Source: Legionella genomosp. 1 (lineage in GTDB: Bacteria; Pseudomonadota; Gammaproteobacteria; Legionellales; Legionellaceae). From it: 11,550 bases of DNA. Shown piece after piece: positions 1-5,878 of this stretch. Below the pieces are notes generated by a model. It searched no databases, was not told where the DNA came from, and saw nothing but the letters and a program-made list of their open reading frames with translations. The first letter of the stretch is position 1. Every line of letters starts with the position of its first letter. Position numbers and translations under genes: made by a program. Location: contig CAMDBQ010000028.1 of assembly GCA_945889365.1 (NCBI GenBank), forward strand, positions 1-11,550, written 5' to 3'.

Positions 1-1
1 T

Positions 2-391
2 AATTCGGCAGTTGTTGATCCAAAAGCATTTGATGAGAATAGTTTTGTTGATGTGCAGTCTGATGTGTGTATTATCCCTCCAAATTCATTTGCACTGGCA
101 CGCACCGTTGAGTATTTTCGTATTCCGCGCGAAGTACTGACGATTTGTCTTGGCAAATCCACCTATGCTCGCTGTGGAATTATTGTAAACGTCACCCCTC
201 TTGAACCTGAATGGGAAGGGCATGTGACGCTCGAGTTTTCCAATACAACCACGTTGCCCGCTAAAATATATGCTAATGAAGGCGTGGCTCAAATGATATT
301 TTTAGAGGCCAGTGAAGTATGTGCTGTTTCTTATCGGGATCGTGGCGGCAAATATCAGGGGCAGGTAGGGGTAACGCTACCACGAACCTAA
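2..391 (+). CDS. dcd: dCTP deaminase, 5' truncated by window edge
   Basis: Deaminates dCTP to dUTP, feeding dTMP synthesis in the cytoplasm; active as a homotrimer of the dUTPase-like fold. The first complete codon is at position 2 and the frame stays open to a TAA at 389-391, giving 129 visible residues of a protein that normally has about 190. Seen motifs are PNSFALARTVEYFRIPR, then GKSTYARCGI, the EPEWEGHVTLEFSN block that carries the catalytic glutamate in this family, the LPAKIYANEGVAQ segment and the C-terminal RGGKYQGQ..VTLPR signature. The start lies upstream of the window. A terminator hairpin follows 18 bases after the stop. Nothing appears disrupted. Identification rests on very strong recalled family resemblance. 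Confidence 0.95.
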   Translation, partial: NSAVVDPKAFDENSFVDVQSDVCIIPPNSFALARTVEYFRIPREVLTICLGKSTYARCGIIVNVTPLEPEWEGHVTLEFSNTTTLPAKIYANEGVAQMIFLEASEVCAVSYRDRGGKYQGQVGVTLPRT

Positions 392-409
392 GTGGCAAAC
401 ACCATGTAG

Positions 410-432
410 GGGCACGCGGCGCGCGCCCTTTT
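410..432 (+). terminator. Rho-independent terminator after dcd
   Basis: GGGCACGC (410-417) pairs with GCGCGCCC (421-428) around a GGC loop, with one internal A/C mismatch, followed by four T residues at 429-432. It sits between convergent dcd and ihfB and its T-run overlaps the ihfB stop codon. The T-run is on the plus-strand side only, so it should mainly serve dcd. Confidence 0.75.
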
Positions 433-760
433 ATAAATCCAGCCTATTATTGCCGTTAATCTCAATAGCATGTCGGCCGCGCGATTCATTAATCCGCTCG
501 CGCAATCCTTTGCCGGGTTTGAAATGAGGGCTATATTTAGCAGCCGTCAGTACACGTTCGCCAGTTTTTGGGTTATGGGCATTGCGTGGTGGCCGATAAT
601 GCAAAGAAAAGCTCCCAAAGCCACGAATTTCAATGCGCCCACCTTTAATGAGCGAGTCACTCATTAAGTCAAGCATATGATTGATACTATCCGCTACCTG
701 ATCTTCAGGCAGGTGTGTCATTTTTGCAGCAATACTTGCAATAAGCTCAGATTTAATCAT
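431..760 (-). CDS. ihfB: Integration host factor subunit beta
   Basis: DNA-bending nucleoid protein that pairs with IHF-alpha to make sharp bends used in transcription, replication and site-specific recombination. The 109-residue product has the whole HU/IHF fold: N-terminal helices (about 1-40), the RIEIRGFGSFSLHYR strand (42-56), the DNA-contacting arm with NPKTGE (63-68) including the intercalating proline, and the closing PHFKPGKGLRERIN helix (78-91). The phrase EIRGFGSFSLHYR is typical of the beta rather than the alpha subunit. A GAGG ribosome binding site lies 5 bases before the ATG. IHF-beta usually ends near residue 94-100; here a tail of about 15 residues rich in Arg, Asn and Ile follows. 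The gene lies downstream of a methyltransferase gene on the same strand, with its own promoter in the 60-base gap, rather than next to rpsA as in many gammaproteobacteria. Confidence 0.93.
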   Translation of the reverse strand: MIKSELIASIAAKMTHLPEDQVADSINHMLDLMSDSLIKGGRIEIRGFGSFSLHYRPPRNAHNPKTGERVLTAAKYSPHFKPGKGLRERINESRGRHAIEINGNNRLDL

Positions 761-796
761 GCCGACCTCAATTCAAAATCTTTTGATGATACCCCA

Positions 797-824
797 TTAA
801 TATAGACTTGAGAGAAATTGTCAA
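797..824 (-). promoter_or_regulatory. Sigma70-type promoter for ihfB
   Basis: Read on the minus strand, a perfect TTGACA -35 (819-824) is followed after 16 bases by TATTAA (797-802) as -10; ATTAAT one base further is an alternative with 17-base spacing. The site lies between the methyltransferase stop (821-823, overlapping the -35) and the ihfB start, so ihfB can be transcribed independently. Motif match only. Confidence 0.65.
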
Positions 825-1534
825 CTGATTTTTTTACGTTCTTGAATGTAAGCTCTGACTACCCCCCAGCTCATCTGCACTGTGGTTATTTTTTTTATAA
901 TAAATGCATTTGATTTTAACGCCTTACTGGTGGTAATAACGGTTTTGCAGTGGGTTGTTTGTTCTATACGCTGGCTTATTAAACCCCATGTTGACCCGAA
1001 AAATCCGGTTGCATTGATAAAAACCAGGGTTGCATTGCTGTATTCGAAATCTAAAAAATTGCCATGAATAAAGCGTATCGTTTTTGCTGCCGCTTTATAA
1101 TCAGGCAAACGAGAAAGAGCGTTTTGCTGCTCACATGCAGCTTTGTGCAGCGTGCTAAATAGTTCAATGCCGTTGCTTTCCTGAACATTAAATACCATCG
1201 CACAAGCCAGTGCCGCCGTACCTGTGCCACTACCTAAATCATAAAATACGGTGTTACTGTCAGGGCGTGTCAGCGACAATAAAGCGATAAATGAGATGAA
1301 ATCAATTTCCCCATAGGTATATTCTATTGCATCGTGTGTGCTGCGTGCATCGCGGGACAACGCGAAGCCGTTAACTTTAGAATATAGCTGAAGATAAGCC
1401 GCTCTATGTTTATCCAGGCTTAACGAGTCACGCCAGCGTTTTATGGCAAAGGCTTGCGACCAGCGAGGATAGAGCAGAATCAATATCAAAATAGAGAGCA
1501 ACAGCAATAGAATCAACATTGTTCGTTGTGACAC
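821..1534 (-). CDS. Membrane-anchored DOT1-like SAM-dependent methyltransferase
   Basis: Predicted class I S-adenosylmethionine-dependent methyltransferase; substrate unknown. Residues 6-21 form one very hydrophobic Leu/Ile segment, so the enzyme is probably a single-pass inner-membrane protein with its catalytic part in the cytoplasm (Arg/Lys-rich after the segment). The catalytic core resembles the DOT1 lysine-methyltransferase family more than ordinary small-molecule methyltransferases: TYGEI (73-77, compare the YGE of the DOT1 loop), FYDLGSGTG (97-105, SAM motif I), GIEL (122-125, acidic motif II), GNFLD (158-162), VFINATGF (171-178, at the place of the DOT1 NNFAF motif) and ITTSKAL (200-206, compare the SSK segment). 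The GTG at 1534 gives 237 aa; an ATG five codons in (1519) is equally possible, since neither has a clear ribosome binding site. It is divergent from the unknown gene at 1594 and upstream of ihfB on the same strand. Methyltransferase assignment is firm; the DOT1-like subclass is a motif-based judgement. Confidence 0.75.
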   Translation of the reverse strand: MSQRTMLILLLLLSILILILLYPRWSQAFAIKRWRDSLSLDKHRAAYLQLYSKVNGFALSRDARSTHDAIEYTYGEIDFISFIALLSLTRPDSNTVFYDLGSGTGTAALACAMVFNVQESNGIELFSTLHKAACEQQNALSRLPDYKAAAKTIRFIHGNFLDFEYSNATLVFINATGFFGSTWGLISQRIEQTTHCKTVITTSKALKSNAFIIKKITTVQMSWGVVRAYIQERKKIS

Positions 1535-1545
1535 CTGGCAGAAGG

Positions 1546-1587
1546 TTGTTTTTACAGTATACTGTACATAATACAGAAGTGCAGGAG
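1546..1587 (+). promoter_or_regulatory. Promoter with 14-bp palindromic operator, plus ribosome binding site
   Basis: TACAGTATACTGTA (1553-1566) is a perfect 14-bp palindrome. It fills the spacer between a possible -35 TTGTTT (1546-1551) and a good -10 CATAAT (1567-1572, 5 of 6 consensus bases); the spacing of 15 is a little short. AGGAG at 1583-1587 is placed six bases before the ATG at 1594. A palindrome between -35 and -10 is the classic place for a dimeric repressor. The site lies in the short gap between two divergent genes, so it could control both. The regulator is unknown. Confidence 0.5.
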
Positions 1588-1593
1588 TTCCTC

Positions 1594-1995
1594 ATGTCAG
1601 TCAATTACGCCCAGAATTTTTTTTCGAGTAGCACGCCTGAAGCGCTAACTGACGATCAGATGCAACTCAAAAATAAATTTGATTCGATATACCACGAGTT
1701 AGAAGCATTGGTGCGATTGGGCTCGGAAAAAGGCGGGCTAAACAAGAACGACTTGCTGAATATTTATATTCAGGGAATAAATAGTACTAACGGGACATCC
1801 TGTGCTGAAACTGAGTTTGGCACACAGCATATATTTGACGGCATTCTCAGCAAGCATAATCCTAAATTATTGGGTACTCATGATGACTATGTAATGAGTG
1901 AGTTGATGCATGCACTTGCCCGTGGCGTTAGCATTGGGTGCATGAGTTTCGACGCTATTTTAGAGGGCAAGGGCCACGTATCGTTGCGGGCATAG
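1594..1995 (+). CDS. Protein of unknown function, 133 aa
   Basis: I do not recognise this protein. The ATG at 1594 is chosen because of the AGGAG six bases upstream; the frame is open further upstream to 1519 but that part contains the promoter and palindrome. The product is soluble-looking, with no signal peptide or membrane segment. The N-terminal half (about 15-50) is charged and probably helical (DDQMQLKNKFDSIYHELEAL), followed by a Gly/Asn-rich stretch (52-75) and a second probable helix around DDYVMSELMHALARGV. Two cysteines (69 and 116) are far apart. The end is GKGHVSLRA. It is transcribed alone: divergent from the methyltransferase gene, convergent with the CBS-type gene, with a terminator-like hairpin straight after its stop. 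If the organism is a Legionellales member, a lineage-specific protein, even a secreted effector, is possible, but no sequence feature proves that. Confidence 0.7.
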   Translation: MSVNYAQNFFSSSTPEALTDDQMQLKNKFDSIYHELEALVRLGSEKGGLNKNDLLNIYIQGINSTNGTSCAETEFGTQHIFDGILSKHNPKLLGTHDDYVMSELMHALARGVSIGCMSFDAILEGKGHVSLRA

Positions 1996-1997
1996 TA

Positions 1998-2012
1998 GGG
2001 CGCGCACCCTTT
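1998..2012. terminator. Terminator-like hairpin between convergent genes
   Basis: GGGCGCGCACCC (1998-2009) starts two bases after the stop of the unknown gene and is followed by TTTC. It can pair its three G with three C and its central GCGC, with one mismatch. TAGTAG at 1993-1998 could also pair with CTACTA at 2023-2028 to make a wider hairpin. The position between two convergent genes supports a terminator role; the stem is weak. Confidence 0.4.
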
Positions 2013-2026
2013 CTTCGCGAGTACTA

Positions 2027-2977
2027 CTACATCATTCCCTGCTCCCGCATCCAGTCATCACTCGCAAATTTGGACATATAATTGCGAATGGAGTCGGGCA
2101 AAATAACCAAGCACCGCTGCCCGGTTTTTAGTGTTTTTGCTGCTTGTAAAGCAGCCCACATCGCAGCACCGCTGGAACCACCAACCAATAGCCCTTCATC
2201 CCGTATCAATTGTCGTGCAGTATGAAATGAATCCTTGTCATTGGTTTTTATGTAAGCATCTACCAGGTTGTTATCGAGTACATCCGGGAAAAAATCATAC
2301 CCAATGCCTTCAATCAGGTAAGGTTTGATTTCATCACCACCACCAAGAATGGAACCAATCGGGTCAACACCGATCACTTGAATGGCCGGGCTGTGTTCTT
2401 TTAAACGTTTGGCAATACCGGTTATGGTGCCGCCGGTGCCTACGCTGACCACCACCATGTGTAAATTATCACCAAAGTCGTCAATAATTTCTTGGGCAGT
2501 GCCCTTATAATGCGCATTTGGGTTGTCAGGATTGGCGTATTGATCCAAAATGTGTGAGTTAGGAATGTCCTGCTGTAATTGTTTTGCTAGCGATATATGA
2601 CTATCCGGATCGTGAGAGGCCGCTTCTGAACGTGTCCGGTAAATCGTAGCGCCCAGGCGTTCAAGAACCACTTGTTTCTCATGGCTCATTTTATTTGGCA
2701 TGGTGATGATCACCTTGTAGCCCATAACGGCACCTGCAAGGGCTATTCCTATGCCGGTGTTGCCCGATGTGGGTTCAATTAACGTGTCGCCCGGTTTGAT
2801 GCGCCCATCACGCGCCGCATTTTTAAACATTTCATAGCCAATCCGATCCTTTACGGAACCGCCAGGATTAAAAAATTCACACTTTGCATACAATTCACAG
2901 GCAAGATCTGCGCCCAAGCGATTAATTTTCACCACGGGAGTATGACCAATGGTTTCCAGAATGTTTGAATAAATCAT
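2027..2977 (-). CDS. Cystathionine beta-synthase-type PLP enzyme (catalytic core only)
   Basis: Fold-type II pyridoxal-phosphate enzyme of the cysteine synthase/cystathionine beta-synthase family; it should replace the beta-substituent of serine or O-acetylserine with homocysteine or sulfide. Visible motifs are NPGGSVKDRI with the PLP lysine at 43, PTSGNTG (69-75, binds the substrate carboxylate), VGTGGTITGIA (179-189, phosphate loop), GVDPIGSIL (203-211), EGIGYDFFPDVLD (223-235) and GGSSG (266-270). The end LPDSIRNYMSKF..DDWM is characteristic of cystathionine beta-synthases rather than CysK. At 316 residues it is the catalytic domain alone; the regulatory CBS-domain pair and the haem-binding N-terminus of animal enzymes are absent. 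AAGGA stands just before the ATG. It is divergent from the respiratory operon. A cysteine synthase activity cannot be excluded. Confidence 0.88.
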   Translation of the reverse strand: MIYSNILETIGHTPVVKINRLGADLACELYAKCEFFNPGGSVKDRIGYEMFKNAARDGRIKPGDTLIEPTSGNTGIGIALAGAVMGYKVIITMPNKMSHEKQVVLERLGATIYRTRSEAASHDPDSHISLAKQLQQDIPNSHILDQYANPDNPNAHYKGTAQEIIDDFGDNLHMVVVSVGTGGTITGIAKRLKEHSPAIQVIGVDPIGSILGGGDEIKPYLIEGIGYDFFPDVLDNNLVDAYIKTNDKDSFHTARQLIRDEGLLVGGSSGAAMWAALQAAKTLKTGQRCLVILPDSIRNYMSKFASDDWMREQGMM

Positions 2978-3054
2978 GATTGTCCTTAAATAGTGGCTTG
3001 TCTCACAAATATCATAACAGTCGTCAATATTAAAATCGATGCATGTTTAATCAC

Positions 3055-3082
3055 TTGCAAGTTATGGGGTCGGGGGTATAAA
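3055..3082 (+). promoter_or_regulatory. Likely promoter of the cytochrome c / cox operon
   Basis: TTGCAA (3055-3060) as -35, a 16-base spacer rich in G, and TATAAA (3077-3082) as -10 give a good sigma70-type match about 50 bases before the start codon of the first gene. The -35 is embedded in a 10-bp palindrome, ACTTGCAAGT (3053-3062), which may be chance. No other strong promoter is evident further down the block, whose genes are closely spaced. Confidence 0.5.
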
Positions 3083-3134
3083 ATGCCTGGTTTATTTCAT
3101 TGGGCTAAGGATAGAACAATTGACAGGAGGGAGC

Positions 3135-4646
3135 GTGGGCTCTTTGTTAAAACACAATACCATGGTTGCATGCCTTTGCGCGATATTAACCATTAGTGCG
3201 CCTATGCATGCGGCCGATGCTTACTACCCAGCATATCCTCCCACCATGCCTGCGGGAACTCCTCAGCAAGAAAGCGTGATTAAACGTGGGGAATACTTGG
3301 CTAAAATAGGCGATTGTCTTGCCTGTCATACCAATATGAAAGGGGGTACACCCGCTTTTGCGGGAGGCCTGTCAATTGCAACGCCGTTTGGCGTATTTTA
3401 CAGTCCCAATATTACGCCTGACAAAAAAACCGGAATTGGTAACTGGACCGAAGCTGATTTTGTTCGTGCGTTGAAAGCAGGCAAAGATCCCAAAGGACGA
3501 AATTATTTCCCGGTTTTCCCCTACATCTATTTTGCCAACATAACTGATGCGGATGCAAAGGCATTGTACGCTTATTTTATGAGCATCCCGTCTGTTGAAC
3601 AGCAAAACACATCGCTGCCTTTCCCGTTCTCCTTACCCGGCGTACGTTCAACTTTGCTGGGGTGGAATGTACTGTTCTTTTACCCGAATAATAATGAGTT
3701 TAAGAATGATCCAAATGAAACAGCCGTGTGGAACCGCGGAAAATATATTGTCGATGGATTAGGTCACTGCAGCATGTGTCATACGCCTTTGAATCCCTTG
3801 GGCGCGCCTAAAACAAGGTTTTATTTAACCGGCGGATTTATTGATGGGTATTGGGCACCGAACATTACCAAAAAGGGCTTGGAGTCAACTAGTCACGCTG
3901 AAGTTGCTAACGTGTTTGTAACCAACGAGCTACTGAACAATGCTGGTTCCGTGGCAGGCCCGATGGCGGAGGTTAATCACAATAGTTTACAGTATTTAAC
4001 CGAAGCCGATCGCATGGCTATTGCTGTGTATTTAAAAACTGTGGAAAGCGAAGAGTGGGTTGGTCTGCCTCCGTCAAAAGAGCCTCCTACCGTAAGACGT
4101 GGAAAACAGGTTTATATGAGCTCCTGTATTCTTTGTCACCAACATGGTGAGATGACTGCACCGCGCATTGGCAATGGTTCAAATTGGTATCTTCGTCTTA
4201 AAAATAGTGGCTTATCCGGTCTGTATCGTCACGTTATAAACGGATACAACAGCATGCCGATAAAAGGTGCCTGTGTGACCTGTTCTGATAATGACATGAT
4301 CGCCTCGGTTGATTACATTCTTGATAAATCGCTGTCACGCTCTCAGCGTCTTGATCTTTCCTCAGGTGGTCCGAAGAAATTTCCAGCCAATGCTAAAGAT
4401 ATTTATAATGAAAATTGCAGTGCCTGCCATAATGAAGGGCAATCAGGCGCGCCTATCCTTGGCGACAAGAAGGCATGGGAGCCACTGATTGCGAAAAATA
4501 TTGACGTGTTGGTTGAGGGCACGATTAAAGGCAAAAATCATCCTGTAAACGGTGGCTGTAAACGTTGTAGTACAGGTGAGATAATCGATGCGATAAAGTA
4601 CATCGTTAGCCAGTCTAAAACCAAGGGCAATTATACATTATGGTAA
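3135..4646 (+). CDS. Tetrahaem cytochrome c: two ADH-type domains plus two cytochrome c5-like domains
   Basis: Exported c-type cytochrome, probably passing electrons to the adjacent oxidase. The GTG at 3135 is chosen because AGGAGG (3125-3130) precedes it, though with only four bases of spacing; the product is 503 aa. A signal peptide follows (hydrophobic MVACLCAILTISAP, cleavage after MHA near residue 25). Four haem motifs are seen: CLACH (61-65), CSMCH (212-216), CILCH (331-335) and CSACH (428-432). Domains 1 and 2 resemble the cytochrome subunit of alcohol/gluconate dehydrogenases, with SPNITPD and GPMAEV..SLQYLTEADRMAIAVYLK. Domains 3 and 4 resemble cytochrome c5, including its extra cysteine pair: CVTCS (380-384) and CKRCS (475-479). 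Domain 3 has the expected axial-ligand Met (SMPIKG), but domain 4 has His in its place (NHPVNGG). It is first in the operon, 26 bases before the coxB start. Confidence 0.85.
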   Translation: MGSLLKHNTMVACLCAILTISAPMHAADAYYPAYPPTMPAGTPQQESVIKRGEYLAKIGDCLACHTNMKGGTPAFAGGLSIATPFGVFYSPNITPDKKTGIGNWTEADFVRALKAGKDPKGRNYFPVFPYIYFANITDADAKALYAYFMSIPSVEQQNTSLPFPFSLPGVRSTLLGWNVLFFYPNNNEFKNDPNETAVWNRGKYIVDGLGHCSMCHTPLNPLGAPKTRFYLTGGFIDGYWAPNITKKGLESTSHAEVANVFVTNELLNNAGSVAGPMAEVNHNSLQYLTEADRMAIAVYLKTVESEEWVGLPPSKEPPTVRRGKQVYMSSCILCHQHGEMTAPRIGNGSNWYLRLKNSGLSGLYRHVINGYNSMPIKGACVTCSDNDMIASVDYILDKSLSRSQRLDLSSGGPKKFPANAKDIYNENCSACHNEGQSGAPILGDKKAWEPLIAKNIDVLVEGTIKGKNHPVNGGCKRCSTGEIIDAIKYIVSQSKTKGNYTLW

Positions 4647-4672
4647 ATCAATATTCAAAACGAGGAACAGAC

Positions 4673-5878
4673 ATGTTAAGCCGGTTAAACGTGTACAGAT
4701 TATTAACCTTACTCTGTACGTTAGCAACCACACCATTCGTGTCGGCTGCTGATCCATGGCAGATGAACATGTTTAAAGGCGTGACGCCCATGAGTCGTGA
4801 CATCTATGATTTGCACATGATTGCAATTTTAGTCTGTGCAGCGATAGGTGTGGTTGTATTTGGCGTTATGTTTTATTCGCTTATTCACCACCGTAAATCC
4901 AAAGGGTATAAGGCCGCGTCATTTCATGACAACGTCAAGCTGGAAATTATCTGGTCAATCATTCCTTTTTTGATTCTTGTGGGACTTGCTGTGCCTGCAA
5001 CAACCGTCCTGATCCGCATGGATGACAGCAACAGGTCGGAAGTAACCATTAAAGTGGTTGGGTCTCAGTGGAAATGGCAATACCAATACCTGGATCAAGG
5101 CATTAGTTTTTTTAGTAGTTTGTCGACACCTTATGCGCAGATTCAGAATCAAGAGCCTAAGGGCGAATGGTATTTGTTGGAGGTTGATAAACCACTGGTT
5201 TTACCTATTAATAAAAAAATTCGATTTTTAGTCACGTCCACAGACGTGATTCACTCTTGGTGGGTACCCGAACTTGGAATAAAACGCGATGCCATACCTG
5301 GATTTATGCATGAAGCATGGGCTCGAATTGAAACCCCAGGGGTGTATCGTGGACAATGTGCGGAGCTGTGCGGTATTGGTCACGGCTTTATGCCGATCGT
5401 GGTGCAGGCTGTGAGTGATGAGGAGTTTAAGCAGTGGGTTGCAGCTCAACCTAAAGTAACCGACCAATACGCTAGTGCAGTAACAAAGTCGGCGCCTATA
5501 CATGCCAACATGACGCGTAACGAGTTGATGCAGCTAGGCCAGGATAAATATGAAATGATTTGTTCGGCTTGCCATAAAGCAGATGGCAAAGGCATTCCGC
5601 CTATGTTTCCGGCATTGAAAGGCAGTTCAGTATCGGTTGGTAAGCCGATATCAAGGCATATTGCGATGATTTTGAACGGTGTACCAGGAACCGCAATGCA
5701 GCCTTATAAAGAACAACTCAGCAATGAAGAGATTGCCGCCATTACAACCTATGAGCGTAATGCTTGGGGAAATAATACCGACGATGTCATTCAGCCCGCG
5801 GACGTTGCCAACGTTCGTCAGGATAATATCCAACAACCCAAAATGGTTAAAAAAGCCCAAGCTGGAGGTTTGCGATGA
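4673..5878 (+). CDS. coxB: Cytochrome c oxidase subunit II with fused cytochrome c domain (caa3 type)
   Basis: Electron-entry subunit of the haem-copper oxidase. The ATG at 4673 is preferred over an in-frame ATG at 4640 because GAGGAA lies just before it and because the protein then begins with a clean signal peptide (cleavage VSA|AD after residue 25); 401 aa. Two membrane helices follow (about 48-70 and 92-114), then the periplasmic cupredoxin domain with the aromatic WKWQY electron-entry patch (133-137). All CuA ligands are present: His194, Cys229, Glu231, Cys233, His237 and Met240. An extra cytochrome c domain follows, CSACH (297-301) with axial Met342 in GTAMQPY. The fused haem makes this a caa3-type enzyme. 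A Gln/Lys-rich tail of about 35 residues ends the protein. The gene overlaps coxA by four bases (ATGA), indicating translational coupling. Confidence 0.95.
   Translation: MLSRLNVYRLLTLLCTLATTPFVSAADPWQMNMFKGVTPMSRDIYDLHMIAILVCAAIGVVVFGVMFYSLIHHRKSKGYKAASFHDNVKLEIIWSIIPFLILVGLAVPATTVLIRMDDSNRSEVTIKVVGSQWKWQYQYLDQGISFFSSLSTPYAQIQNQEPKGEWYLLEVDKPLVLPINKKIRFLVTSTDVIHSWWVPELGIKRDAIPGFMHEAWARIETPGVYRGQCAELCGIGHGFMPIVVQAVSDEEFKQWVAAQPKVTDQYASAVTKSAPIHANMTRNELMQLGQDKYEMICSACHKADGKGIPPMFPALKGSSVSVGKPISRHIAMILNGVPGTAMQPYKEQLSNEEIAAITTYERNAWGNNTDDVIQPADVANVRQDNIQQPKMVKKAQAGGLR

Noticed and set aside
1562..1576. LexA-like box CTGT...ACAG upstream of the unknown gene
   Set aside because: The half-sites are separated by seven bases instead of the eight of the usual gammaproteobacterial SOS box, and the overlapping 14-bp palindrome explains the sequence better.
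3053..3062. ACTTGCAAGT palindrome over the -35 of the cytochrome operon as a repressor site
   Set aside because: Perfect 10-bp palindromes are expected about ten times by chance in a window of this size; position alone is not enough.
4272..4571. CVTCS and CKRCS in the cytochrome c read as two broken haem motifs (CxxCH changed to CxxCS)
   Set aside because: Cytochrome c5 domains have a conserved extra cysteine pair in just this position after the axial-ligand loop, so these are not decayed haem sites.
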